NCBI GenBank assembly: GCA_021775715.1
Contig: JAJFHI010000214.1
Location: forward strand, 1-13,872
From: Hyphomicrobiaceae bacterium
Lineage (GTDB): Bacteria > Pseudomonadota > Alphaproteobacteria > Rhizobiales > Hyphomicrobiaceae
Length of the DNA: 13,872 nt
Reading direction: 5' to 3'
The position numbers and the translations under genes are program-made. Under the pieces are notes generated by a model. It was not told the origin of the DNA, did not search any database, and saw only the letters and a program-made list of their open reading frames with translations. Shown here one piece after another: positions 5,152-12,461 of this stretch; the stretch's first letter is position 1, and each line of letters opens with the position of its first letter.

Positions 5152-8067
5152 ATGCTGAAGCGAAAATCAAAAGCAACACCGACACGCGGACACTTGATCG
5201 CGGCAACACAAGTGCACGAAACGTCAGGCACCATCGACCGGCGGTCTTTTTTGAAGAACTCAGGCCTTGCTGTTGGTGGCTTGGCCGCCGTTTCTGCAAT
5301 GGCGCCGGGCCGTGTGAAACGTGCTGAAGCTGGCGATAAAGCAGCCGCCAATGGCAACATCGAAGTCAAGAAGTCTGTCTGCACGCACTGCTCGGTCGGC
5401 TGCACAGTCGTGGCGGAGGTTTCTAACGGCGTTTGGATCGGACAAGAGCCAGGCTTCGACAGTCCGTTTAATCTCGGCGCCCATTGCGCCAAAGGCGCAT
5501 CGGTACGCGAGCACGCCCATGGTGAGCGCCGCCTCAAGCACCCAATGAAGCTCGTTGGCGGCAAGTGGACCAAGATCAGCTGGGACACGGCGATTACGGA
5601 AATCGGCGACAAGATGCTGAAGATCCGCGAAGAGTCGGGGCCCGATTCTGTTTACTGGCTGGGCTCAGCCAAGTGGAACAACGAGCAGGCATATCTCGGG
5701 CGCAAGTTTGCAGCGTTCTGGGGCACGAACAACATCGACCACCAGGCGCGCATCTGTCACTCGACAACGGTTGCCGGTGTTGCCAACACATGGGGCTACG
5801 GCGCCATGACGAATTCCTACAACGATATCATGAAGTCGAAGGCGATCTTCCTGATTGGCGGCAACCCGGCAGAAGCCCACCCCGTCTCGTTGCAGCATAT
5901 TCTAAAAAGCAAAGAGCAGAACAACGCCCCGTTAATTGTTTGCGACCCGCGTTTCACGCGCACGGCCGCACACGCTTCGGAGTTCGTGCGCTTCCGCCCT
6001 GGCACCGACGTCGCGCTGATCTGGGGCATCCTCTACCACTTGTTTGAAAACGGTTGGGAAGACACAGAGTTCATCCGCACGCGCGTTTGGGGGATGGATA
6101 AGATTCGTGAGGAAGTCGCCAAGTGGACGCCGGAAGAAGTTAAAAAGGTCACCGGCGTTCCAGGCGCTCAGTTGAAGCGTGTTGCAAAGACGCTTGCGAC
6201 CCACAAACCCGGCACGGTCATCTGGTGCATGGGCGGCACGCAACACACCAACGGTAACAACAACACGCGGGCCTACTGCATTCTGCAACTCGCACTTGGC
6301 AACATGGGTACGGCCGGTGGCGGCACCAACATTTTTCGCGGTCACGACAACGTGCAGGGTGCCACAGACCTTGGTGTGTTGATGGACACGCTGCCCGGCT
6401 ACTACGGCCTGTCGGCTGGCGCGTGGAAGCATTGGAATCGCGTTTGGGATGTGCCTGACGACTATATGGCGTCGCGATTCAAATCGCAGGAGTTGATGAA
6501 TGCGAAGGGTATTCCGGTCAGTCGCTGGATTGACGGCGTACTCGAAGATAAAGCCAACCTCGATCAGCCGGACAACCTGCGCGGCATGGTGATGTGGGGG
6601 CATGCGCCCAACTCACAGACGCGTGGTCCGGAAATGAAGAAGGCGATGGAGAAGCTTGATCTCTTCGTCGTCATCGATCCATTCCCGACCGTTTCTGCCG
6701 TCATGCACGACCGTAAGGAAGGTACTTACCTGCTGCCAGCGACAACGCAGTTTGAGACCCGTGGCTCGGTCACTGCATCGAACCGGTCGCTGCAATGGCG
6801 CGAAAAGGTCGTCGAACCGCTGTTTGAATCAAAAGTCGATCACGAGATCATGTATCTCTTCGCCAAGAAGTTCGGCTTCGAAACGGAGATGTTTAAAAAC
6901 ATCAAGGTTGCGGGTACGGAACCGGATGTCGAAGACATCACGCGCGAGTTTAACAGCGGTATGTGGACGATCGGGTATACCGGACAATCACCGGAACGCC
7001 TGAAGAAACACATGGCCAACCAAGCGACGTTCGACAAAATCACTTTGAAGGCAAACGGTGGCCCGTGCGATGGCGACTACTATGGACTTCCATGGCCCTC
7101 GTGGGGCACGGCTGAGATGAACCACCCTGGTACGCCAAACCTCTACGACACGTCGATGGCGGTTAAAGACGGTGGACTCTGCTTCCGCGCTCGCTTCGGT
7201 GTGACGGCGCCTGAGGGTTACGCTACTGGCGACGCGGAAGCCGACAACATGCTGGCGGTTGATAGTTATCCCGCGGGTTCCGAGATCAAGGACGGTTATC
7301 CAGAGATCACTTACGCAATGATCGAAAAGCTCGGATGGCTTGGCGATTTAACGTCGGAAGAAATGGCATCACTACAAAAAGTCGGCGGCAATGCCATTGC
7401 GAAGGTGAATTGGAAAACCGACCTTTCCGGCGGCTTGCAGCGTGTTGCGATCAAGCATGGCCTCGCCCCGTTTGGTAACGCCAAGGCCCGCGCCATCGTG
7501 TGGACATTCCCAGATCCCGTGCCCATGCACCGCGAGCCGCTCTACACGCCGCGTCGCGATCTGCTGCCTAAGTACGCGACCTACAAGGACCGTAGGCTGC
7601 ACCGTCTGCCAACGCTTTATGAATCGATCCAGAAAAACGACTTCTCGAAAGACTATCCGATCATCCTCACATCCGGTCGTCTGGTCGAGTACGAGGGAGG
7701 CGGAGATGAAACACGGTCCAATCCGTGGCTTGCGGAACTACAGCAGGAAATGTTTGTCGAGATGAACCCGGCGGACGCCAACGATCTTGGTGTCAAAGAG
7801 GGTGACACGGTCTGGGTCGAAGGTCCGGAAAAAGGCAAGGTGCTTGTTGCCGCCATGCTGACCGACCGGGTTGGAAAGGGCGTTGCGTTTATGCCGTTCC
7901 ACTTTGGCGGCATGTTCCAGGGCCGCGATTTAAGGTCGAAATATCCTAAAGGCGCCGACCCTTATGTGATCGGCGAAGCGTGTAACACCGCGCAAACGTA
8001 TGGCTACGATAGCGTGACTCAAATGCAAGAGACGAAAACGACGCTCTGCAAGATTTGGAGGGCTTAA
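5152..8067 (+). CDS. fdhA: Formate dehydrogenase catalytic (alpha) subunit, cysteine form, Tat-exported
   Basis: This is the molybdenum (or tungsten) bis-MGD subunit that oxidises formate to CO2; it acts in the periplasm. From the ATG it has 971 residues. A Tat signal (IDRRSFLKNSGLAVGG, 29-44) opens the protein. Next is a [4Fe-4S] motif, C77-x2-C80-x3-C84 and C112, with Lys114 in the electron path. The active site ARICHS carries Cys202, encoded by TGT, where E. coli FdnG has selenocysteine, followed by the catalytic His203. The segments GGNPAEAHPV, GGTQHTNGNNNTR and NVQGATDLG are typical of FDH-N-type enzymes. A molybdopterin dinucleotide-binding domain starts near residue 836 (LTSGRLVEYEGGGDETR). 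The C-terminus is complete, and fdhB begins three bases after the stop. Membership is certain; the metal (Mo or W) cannot be told from sequence. Formate_dh-N-like enzymes with selenocysteine need selA/B/C, this one does not. Confidence 0.96.
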   Translation: MLKRKSKATPTRGHLIAATQVHETSGTIDRRSFLKNSGLAVGGLAAVSAMAPGRVKRAEAGDKAAANGNIEVKKSVCTHCSVGCTVVAEVSNGVWIGQEPGFDSPFNLGAHCAKGASVREHAHGERRLKHPMKLVGGKWTKISWDTAITEIGDKMLKIREESGPDSVYWLGSAKWNNEQAYLGRKFAAFWGTNNIDHQARICHSTTVAGVANTWGYGAMTNSYNDIMKSKAIFLIGGNPAEAHPVSLQHILKSKEQNNAPLIVCDPRFTRTAAHASEFVRFRPGTDVALIWGILYHLFENGWEDTEFIRTRVWGMDKIREEVAKWTPEEVKKVTGVPGAQLKRVAKTLATHKPGTVIWCMGGTQHTNGNNNTRAYCILQLALGNMGTAGGGTNIFRGHDNVQGATDLGVLMDTLPGYYGLSAGAWKHWNRVWDVPDDYMASRFKSQELMNAKGIPVSRWIDGVLEDKANLDQPDNLRGMVMWGHAPNSQTRGPEMKKAMEKLDLFVVIDPFPTVSAVMHDRKEGTYLLPATTQFETRGSVTASNRSLQWREKVVEPLFESKVDHEIMYLFAKKFGFETEMFKNIKVAGTEPDVEDITREFNSGMWTIGYTGQSPERLKKHMANQATFDKITLKANGGPCDGDYYGLPWPSWGTAEMNHPGTPNLYDTSMAVKDGGLCFRARFGVTAPEGYATGDAEADNMLAVDSYPAGSEIKDGYPEITYAMIEKLGWLGDLTSEEMASLQKVGGNAIAKVNWKTDLSGGLQRVAIKHGLAPFGNAKARAIVWTFPDPVPMHREPLYTPRRDLLPKYATYKDRRLHRLPTLYESIQKNDFSKDYPIILTSGRLVEYEGGGDETRSNPWLAELQQEMFVEMNPADANDLGVKEGDTVWVEGPEKGKVLVAAMLTDRVGKGVAFMPFHFGGMFQGRDLRSKYPKGADPYVIGEACNTAQTYGYDSVTQMQETKTTLCKIWRA

Positions 8068-8070
8068 ACA

Positions 8071-8664
8071 ATGGCACGTATGAAATTTCTCTGTGACGCC
8101 GAACGCTGCATCGAATGCAATGCCTGTGTGACGGCCTGCAAAAATGAGAACGAAGTTCCGTGGGGCGTAAACCGTCGCCGCGTTGTGACAATCAACGACG
8201 GCAAACCAGGTGAGCGCTCTATCTCCGTCGCCTGCATGCACTGTTCCGACGCGCCGTGTATGGCGGTATGTCCGGTCGATTGTTTCTATCAGACCGACCA
8301 GGGCATTGTGCTGCACTCGAAAGACCAGTGCATCGGTTGTGGCTATTGTTTCTACGCCTGCCCGTTTGGTGCACCACAATACCCGCAGGCTTCCAACTTT
8401 GGTTCGCGAGGCAAGATGGACAAATGCACATTCTGCGCCGGCGGTCCCGAAGAAACCGGTTCAGAAGCTGAGTTCCAAAAATATGGCCGCAACCGTATTG
8501 CGGAAGGCAAGTTACCGCTGTGCGCTGAGATGTGCTCGACCAAAGCGTTGCTGGCTGGTGATGGCGACGTTGTTTCCGACATCTATCGGACACGTGTGGT
8601 CGCGCGCGGCTTTGGCTCAGGCGCTTGGGGCTGGGGCAAGGCGTATCCAGAAATCGACGGTTAA
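8071..8664 (+). CDS. fdhB: Formate dehydrogenase iron-sulfur (beta) subunit
   Basis: This subunit passes electrons from FdhA to the cytochrome b subunit through a chain of four [4Fe-4S] clusters. Sixteen cysteines form four groups: C13, C16, C19, C23; C55, C58, C63, C67; C87, C90, C93, C97; and the split group C119, C122, C151, C155. At 197 residues it is shorter than E. coli FdnH (about 294) and lacks the C-terminal membrane helix of that protein. Attachment to the membrane must therefore come from FdhC. There is no signal peptide, so it presumably crosses the membrane bound to FdhA through the Tat pathway. The ATG follows the fdhA stop by three bases, with a GGAGGG ribosome site inside the end of fdhA. 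Translation is probably coupled. Confidence 0.95.
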   Translation: MARMKFLCDAERCIECNACVTACKNENEVPWGVNRRRVVTINDGKPGERSISVACMHCSDAPCMAVCPVDCFYQTDQGIVLHSKDQCIGCGYCFYACPFGAPQYPQASNFGSRGKMDKCTFCAGGPEETGSEAEFQKYGRNRIAEGKLPLCAEMCSTKALLAGDGDVVSDIYRTRVVARGFGSGAWGWGKAYPEIDG

Positions 8665-8740
8665 GGACCATGTCTTAAAACCATGAGCCGTTTATTTTTC
8701 GGTCATGCAAGATGTACGTTTTAGAGAGGCAGCAAAACCA

Positions 8741-9961
8741 ATGATACGAAATACCGCAAGCCGATCGATTGCTGCTGTATCCGGCGAACAAAGTTCGTCG
8801 GCAGTGGCGACCGGGACGTTGGCGGCGCTTGCCACCATTTTGTTTTTCTTGATCACCGCACTGCCCGTATCAGCCCAAACCGTGCGCCCACCTGACAACG
8901 CGGTGACGAACGCAGCACCACCGCAGGATGGCGCCAATCCGGCCAACGTTCCGTCCAAAGTCAAAACCCAAAACGCCGATTACTGGCGCGGTGTTCGCAG
9001 CGGAGTGCGTGGTAACGTTTCAATCCCCGATAAGAAGGCCGGGGTTCTTGTTCAGTCGCAGGGCGAAGAATGGCGCCAAACGCGGACGGCTGTGCTGCCG
9101 CGTTACGGTTCATACGCGCTGTTCGGCGTCCTGTTTGCGCTTGCCACTTTTTACCTGATCCGCGGGCGCATCAAGATTTCACGTGGGCTTTCCGGTCGCA
9201 CGATTGAGCGGTTCACTGATATTGAACGCATGGGCCACTGGCTGATGGCAGTCTCATTTATCATTCTCGGGCTTACCGGCTTGAACTTGATTTATGGCAA
9301 GGAAGTCTTGATGCCGCTGCTGGGTAAGGATCTGTTTGCAAGTATGACTGCACTTGGAAAATGGCTGCACAACTACATCGCATTCGCGTTTATGGCCGGG
9401 CTCGTCATTTCATTCGTTTTCTGGTTGCGCCACAACATTCCAAACTCAGCGGATGTAAGGTGGTTGGCTGAAGGCGGCGGCATGTTCTCGAAGAGTAGCC
9501 ATCCACCGGCACGCAAATTCAATGCCGGACAGAAAATCCTATTCTGGTTGATTATGCTGTCGGGACTGTCGATCTCTTTGTCAGGGTTGGCGCTGCTGTT
9601 CCCGTTCCAGTTCTCTATGTTTGGCCCGACCTTCGCGCTTCTGAATGTCTTCGGCTTTGACCTGCCAACAAACTTGGCGCGTGTTGAGGAGATGCAATAC
9701 GCCGCTCTTTGGCATGGCATTGTCGGACTGTTTATGATGTGCATTATCATTGCTCATATCTACATTGGGTCGATTGGGATGGAAGGTGCATTTGACGCCA
9801 TGGGATCGGGACAGGTCGACGAAAACTGGGCGCGCGAACATCACAATCTTTGGGCCGAAGAAGTCTTGGGACCAGATCCGGACGCTGGACATGGCAATGC
9901 CGCCGCTAGCGGCGAAGACGCAACCAACCCCGGCGGCGGGACGCCCGAGGCCGCGACGTGA
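8741..9961 (+). CDS. fdhC: Formate dehydrogenase cytochrome b556 (gamma) subunit
   Basis: This is the di-heme membrane subunit that takes electrons from FdhB and reduces quinone. Likely heme ligands are His166 (RMGHWL), His210 (KWLHNYIAF), His325 (ALWHGIVG) and His339 (IIIAHIYIG), the last in the segment ending GMEGAFDAM that marks the family. It has 406 residues, much longer than E. coli FdnI (about 217). The extra length is a signal-like hydrophobic segment (about 27-45, ending VSAQ), a polar stretch to about residue 120, an added membrane segment (about 124-140) and an Ala/Gly-rich tail after 375. The ATG at 8741 is preferred because AGAGAGG lies 11 bases upstream; the in-frame ATG at 8705 has no ribosome site and would put 12 more residues before the signal. 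Extended gamma subunits of this type partner short beta subunits like the one here. Confidence 0.92.
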   Translation: MIRNTASRSIAAVSGEQSSSAVATGTLAALATILFFLITALPVSAQTVRPPDNAVTNAAPPQDGANPANVPSKVKTQNADYWRGVRSGVRGNVSIPDKKAGVLVQSQGEEWRQTRTAVLPRYGSYALFGVLFALATFYLIRGRIKISRGLSGRTIERFTDIERMGHWLMAVSFIILGLTGLNLIYGKEVLMPLLGKDLFASMTALGKWLHNYIAFAFMAGLVISFVFWLRHNIPNSADVRWLAEGGGMFSKSSHPPARKFNAGQKILFWLIMLSGLSISLSGLALLFPFQFSMFGPTFALLNVFGFDLPTNLARVEEMQYAALWHGIVGLFMMCIIIAHIYIGSIGMEGAFDAMGSGQVDENWAREHHNLWAEEVLGPDPDAGHGNAAASGEDATNPGGGTPEAAT

Positions 9962-9991
9962 TCTTGCATGCACCTCGGCTATAGGACCGTC

Positions 9992-10050
9992 ATGCTCATT
10001 CTTGGTTTACATACGGTTGGCCCATGAAGAGGCCGGGAGATAAAATATGA
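9992..10050 (+). other. Two overlapping mini-ORFs leading into the 41-residue peptide gene
   Basis: ATG at 9992 opens 11 codons (MLILGLHTVGP) ending in TGA at 10025-10027, overlapping the next ATG at 10024 in an ATGA. That second ORF of 8 codons (MKRPGDKI) ends in a TGA at 10048-10050 that overlaps the ATG at 10047. AGGA lies five bases before the first ATG. This could be a coupling leader or chance; no family is recognised. Confidence 0.25.
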
Positions 10051-10172
10051 CGGCCTTTGTGAAAAGTATTTTGGTGCTCGTTGGCATTACCATTCTGGCC
10101 GTCGTCGTTCTCAATGTGTTGCCAATGTCATCGGCCGATGTTTACAGCTTGGATGGAAGCACGCGGCTGTAA
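10047..10172 (+). CDS. 41-residue single-span membrane peptide in the FDH operon
   Basis: This short gene reads MTAFVKSILVLV followed by a hydrophobic segment and the tail SSADVYSLDGSTRL. Residues about 8-25 form one membrane helix; Lys6 before it and the acidic tail after it predict the N-terminus inside and the C-terminus outside. A GGGAG (10035-10039) lies seven bases before the ATG. The next gene starts one base after its TAA and has a poor ribosome site of its own, so translation of this peptide is probably needed for that gene. It has no lipobox cysteine and no cofactor-binding residues. I do not recognise a family. By analogy with small helices bound to other respiratory complexes, it might stabilise the FDH membrane subunit; that is speculation. 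Confidence 0.65.
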   Translation: MTAFVKSILVLVGITILAVVVLNVLPMSSADVYSLDGSTRL

Positions 10173-10173
10173 A

Positions 10174-10941
10174 ATGAGCACCTCTGCGGACGCGCCAAGC
10201 TTCCCGCCAATATTCATAGCCCATGAAATTCCACCTGCCGACGATATGTCGGCTGCTGGCGTGCGTGTTGCAATAGCTGGCAGCTTTGCAGCCCGTGATG
10301 TGTTGTGGCAGCGGGATGAGGCGCGCGTTAATCTCGCCATTGTTCTTGAACCGGAAGTGTCGGCGTTGGTCGCTCAGCAGATGGGACTTGTGATGGCGCT
10401 GGCCGTTACCGAAAGTCTTGGTGCGCTTATGCCTGCGCAAACCGCCGTCCAGCTGCGGTGGCCAGATCGAATCCTGGTAAATGGCGGAGATATTGGATGC
10501 GTCACGCTCACGTTGCCTGATTGCGACGAGCATCAGGTGCCGGATCGACTTGTGGTGCAGGTTGACTTGCAACTCGGTGCGCCGGAACAAACGGGCGAGC
10601 CCGGCGATCATCCGCAACAAACGTGGTTGCTGGCGGAAGGTGGCGACTATGAGTTGGTTTCGGCGAGGTACCTCAGTTCAATCGCCGCGCATTTTCTCAA
10701 TTGGTTGAACACCTGGACCGACGACGGATTTCAGCCTGTTGCAGCTCAGCTGATCGGGCGTGTCGAGGGATATGAGGATGCGGCGACGATTACAGCGCGA
10801 GGTTCAAGAGTGGATGGACGCGTTATTGGACTTGGTGATGATCTCGGTGTCATCGTCAAAACGGCACGTGGTGACGCGGTTCCGGTGCCTTATGATTGGC
10901 AGGTCGTGCGCACGACCAAAGTGGATGATCGAGCGCAATGA
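10174..10941 (+). CDS. Biotin/lipoate protein ligase-like protein (DUF4444-type), FDH-associated, probably not a ligase
   Basis: The 255-residue protein resembles the alphaproteobacterial biotin/lipoate A/B ligase-like family that accompanies formate dehydrogenase genes. The ligase core is recognisable at RWPDRILVNGGDIG (95-108), matching the KWPNDILVNGxKxxG segment of biotin ligases, and at a C-terminal part (about 182-230, DDGFQPVAAQLIGR then DGRVIGLGDDLGVIV) like their small C-terminal domain. Two functional elements look absent. The catalytic lysine position is Asp106, and there is no glycine/arginine-rich GRGRxGR-type loop before it. It is cytoplasmic. The ATG at 10174 lies one base after the stop of the 41-residue gene, so coupling is likely. 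It overlaps the next gene by four bases (ATGA). It could be an assembly or cofactor-binding protein for FDH; the function is unknown. Confidence 0.75.
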   Translation: MSTSADAPSFPPIFIAHEIPPADDMSAAGVRVAIAGSFAARDVLWQRDEARVNLAIVLEPEVSALVAQQMGLVMALAVTESLGALMPAQTAVQLRWPDRILVNGGDIGCVTLTLPDCDEHQVPDRLVVQVDLQLGAPEQTGEPGDHPQQTWLLAEGGDYELVSARYLSSIAAHFLNWLNTWTDDGFQPVAAQLIGRVEGYEDAATITARGSRVDGRVIGLGDDLGVIVKTARGDAVPVPYDWQVVRTTKVDDRAQ

Positions 10942-11975
10942 CCACACGTGATTTCTGGAAATCCGCCGGCATGCATCTGGTGGACGTCGATCCGATGACG
11001 GGCTGGCTGTCTGTGACGCCACAGCTTATTCGTGCCTATCTCACACGACCCGAGATCCACCCAATCGAGGAGTCATGCGACAACGAGCACGCGCTTCACG
11101 CCGCGTTGATGGATAACCCGTTCCGCGAAGTTGATGCGACACGGGTTTCGGCGCTGGCCGATAGCGATACAGCGGAGAACTATCGCTTCTTTCTGGCGTT
11201 TCGTGATCTGTTGCAAGAATCGGGCACGATTGAAGCCACATATCTCGCTTTAATGCGTGGGCAGGCTGGCGCGAATGCTGGCGTTGCCGTGCCGCCAGTT
11301 TTTGCCGACCAACTCGTCCACCTGATCGCACGCAACATGTTGAAGGATGTTACCGATCCCATTCGTTTGAGAGCTGCCGAGATTTTTTTTCGTGCGCAGA
11401 CCGTTTCGATTGATGAGGGTCGCGTCATGTTGGCGGATGATGAGATCGTGTTGCGCCAAGCCGGGCAGCAGGTGCAAAGCGGACTGGAACACCTATTGGC
11501 CGCGACCGGAACACCGGTGAAGTCGGTTGCGCTAGATGTTCTGGATGAAGACAATTCGGATATTTATTGGGAGCGTAGTGACCGCTTCAATACGGTTGTC
11601 GACTTTCGCTTTGAACAGCCCGCGCCAGATGCCTTCGCACGCGTTATCGAAACGTGGTTGGCGCATTTGCTAAAAATCGATGTCCGTGTCGAGCCACGTC
11701 CGAGTTTGCAGGACAGCGATTGGCGCTGGCACATCGGTCTTGACCGCACTGCGACCAATTTGTTGAACGAGCTTTATGACGGTGAGCGACTAAGCGACGG
11801 CCAAGCACAGCAGATCGTTGGGCTGTTTCGAATGCGCTTTGTTGATGACAATATCGTTCTGCCGGACGTGCGTGGTCATCCAGTCTATCTCGGTCTGGCT
11901 ATGACAGTCGACAAAAAGCTAAAAATGAAACCGCAAAATCTGCTGACGAATTTGCCGTTGCGGCCTTTAAGCTAG
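10938..11975 (+). CDS. Conserved protein of unknown function, DUF6352-like
   Basis: This 345-residue soluble protein follows the ligase-like gene with an ATGA overlap, so the two are translated together. There is no signal peptide, membrane segment or cofactor motif, and only one cysteine stands out near the N-terminus (C47). The N-terminal FWKSAGMHLVDVDPMTGWL and the C-terminal GHPVYLGLAMTVD (from about 313) with KPQNLLTNLPL look like strongly conserved blocks. I recall them from a family annotated DUF6352 in formate dehydrogenase operons of related bacteria. Residues about 50-100 and 120-150 are rich in helical patterns. It is the last plus-strand gene of the operon. Constant pairing with the ligase-like protein suggests a shared role in FDH maturation, but no function is established. 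Family name is from memory and is less certain than the gene itself. Confidence 0.8.
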   Translation: MTTRDFWKSAGMHLVDVDPMTGWLSVTPQLIRAYLTRPEIHPIEESCDNEHALHAALMDNPFREVDATRVSALADSDTAENYRFFLAFRDLLQESGTIEATYLALMRGQAGANAGVAVPPVFADQLVHLIARNMLKDVTDPIRLRAAEIFFRAQTVSIDEGRVMLADDEIVLRQAGQQVQSGLEHLLAATGTPVKSVALDVLDEDNSDIYWERSDRFNTVVDFRFEQPAPDAFARVIETWLAHLLKIDVRVEPRPSLQDSDWRWHIGLDRTATNLLNELYDGERLSDGQAQQIVGLFRMRFVDDNIVLPDVRGHPVYLGLAMTVDKKLKMKPQNLLTNLPLRPLS

Positions 11976-11986
11976 CCTGACTGCCG

Positions 11987-12028
11987 CACAAAAAAGAGAG
12001 CCTGGCGGGGGGAGTACCAGGCTCTCTT
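11987..12028 (-). terminator. Intrinsic terminator for leftward transcription
   Basis: A perfect 12-base stem, AAGAGAGCCTGG (11994-12005) with CCAGGCTCTCTT (12017-12028), encloses an 11-base G-rich loop. Read on the minus strand the stem runs into a run of six T (11995-11990), two of them in the stem. On the plus strand only TT follows, so leftward termination is favoured. It may also slow the FDH transcript ending just 19 bases upstream. Confidence 0.75.
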
Positions 12029-12047
12029 GATGGCGGATCTCAAGGTC

Positions 12048-12067
12048 GGGGGAAGCACGGGGGAAGC
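12048..12067. repeat. Tandem 9-base direct repeat
   Basis: GGGGGAAGC occurs twice at 12048-12056 and 12059-12067 with an 11-base period. It lies between the terminator and the small minus-strand ORF. It may be chance. Confidence 0.35.
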
Positions 12068-12101
12068 GCAAACCTTGGGACCGCGGGGTTGTGAACCCGA
12101 T

Positions 12102-12317
12102 TTAACCTTCGCTGTGCGAAAACGTCTGGGGAGACGAAATTTTCACACTCGTCGGGCTCACAGCAGCGACGACACTTGCAATCAGCAAAAGGCCGGTCAG
12201 CAGTGTCGCTAGCGTCAATCTGGTCATCTCATAACTCGTTTTTTGTGCGCAACGCGGGTTTTGGCTTTTGCCATTTTCTATTTTCCGTCGCGACGCGTTT
12301 TTTTGTTTGCGGCTCAT
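12102..12317 (-). CDS. Small basic membrane or secreted peptide, unknown
   Basis: The ORF encodes 71 residues. The N-terminal 30 are very basic (MSRKQKNASRRK at the start), then comes a hydrophobic segment (about 34-53, LTLATLLTGLLLIASVV) and a short polar tail ending FSHSEG. An AGGA lies five bases before the ATG at 12317. The internal ATG at 12227 would give a 41-residue signal-peptide-like protein, but its ribosome site is weak. Supporting a real gene, a strong terminator oriented for this strand follows 74 bases after the stop. I do not recognise a family. It could be a small membrane protein or a secreted peptide of about 20 residues. The gene call is moderate because short ORFs with hydrophobic stretches also arise by chance. 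Confidence 0.45.
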   Translation of the reverse strand: MSRKQKNASRRKIENGKSQNPRCAQKTSYEMTRLTLATLLTGLLLIASVVAAVSPTSVKISSPQTFSHSEG

Positions 12318-12461
12318 GACCGTCCTGTCGTGTACAAGAGATAGCAGCCGAATTTCAAAAAAGAAGGGGGTGTCACAGTCACGTGAGGTGAAGTGAAATA
12401 GGAGCTTTGAGCCGTGAATTTACGTGATGCGATGCGTGATATTCGCTGGACTTGCGGGCAG
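12318..12461. other. Spacer upstream of the small peptide gene and downstream of the polyferredoxin
   Basis: These 144 bases contain no gene. There is no clear terminator behind the polyferredoxin gene here, so its transcript may continue through the small peptide gene to the terminator near 12000. TTGAAA (minus strand, 12358-12353) is a possible -35 box for the peptide gene with only a weak -10 (TGTACA, 12336-12331). Confidence 0.4.

Noticed and set aside
5932..6603. 223-codon minus-strand ORF inside fdhA
   Set aside because: Entirely antisense to conserved fdhA sequence, with no ribosome site or motif; a by-product of codon bias.
8705..8740. Earlier ATG for fdhC
   Set aside because: No Shine-Dalgarno precedes it and the added residues lengthen the region before the signal segment; 8741 has AGAGAGG upstream.
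11994..12028. Hairpin as a terminator of the plus-strand FDH operon
   Set aside because: Only TT follows it in the plus direction, while a T-run follows in the minus direction; a secondary plus-strand role is possible but not the best reading.
12331..12358. TTGAAA and TGTACA as a promoter for the small minus-strand peptide
   Set aside because: With the ATG at 12317 the predicted transcript start would fall inside the ribosome site. It would fit only if translation starts at 12227, so it is not listed as a promoter.
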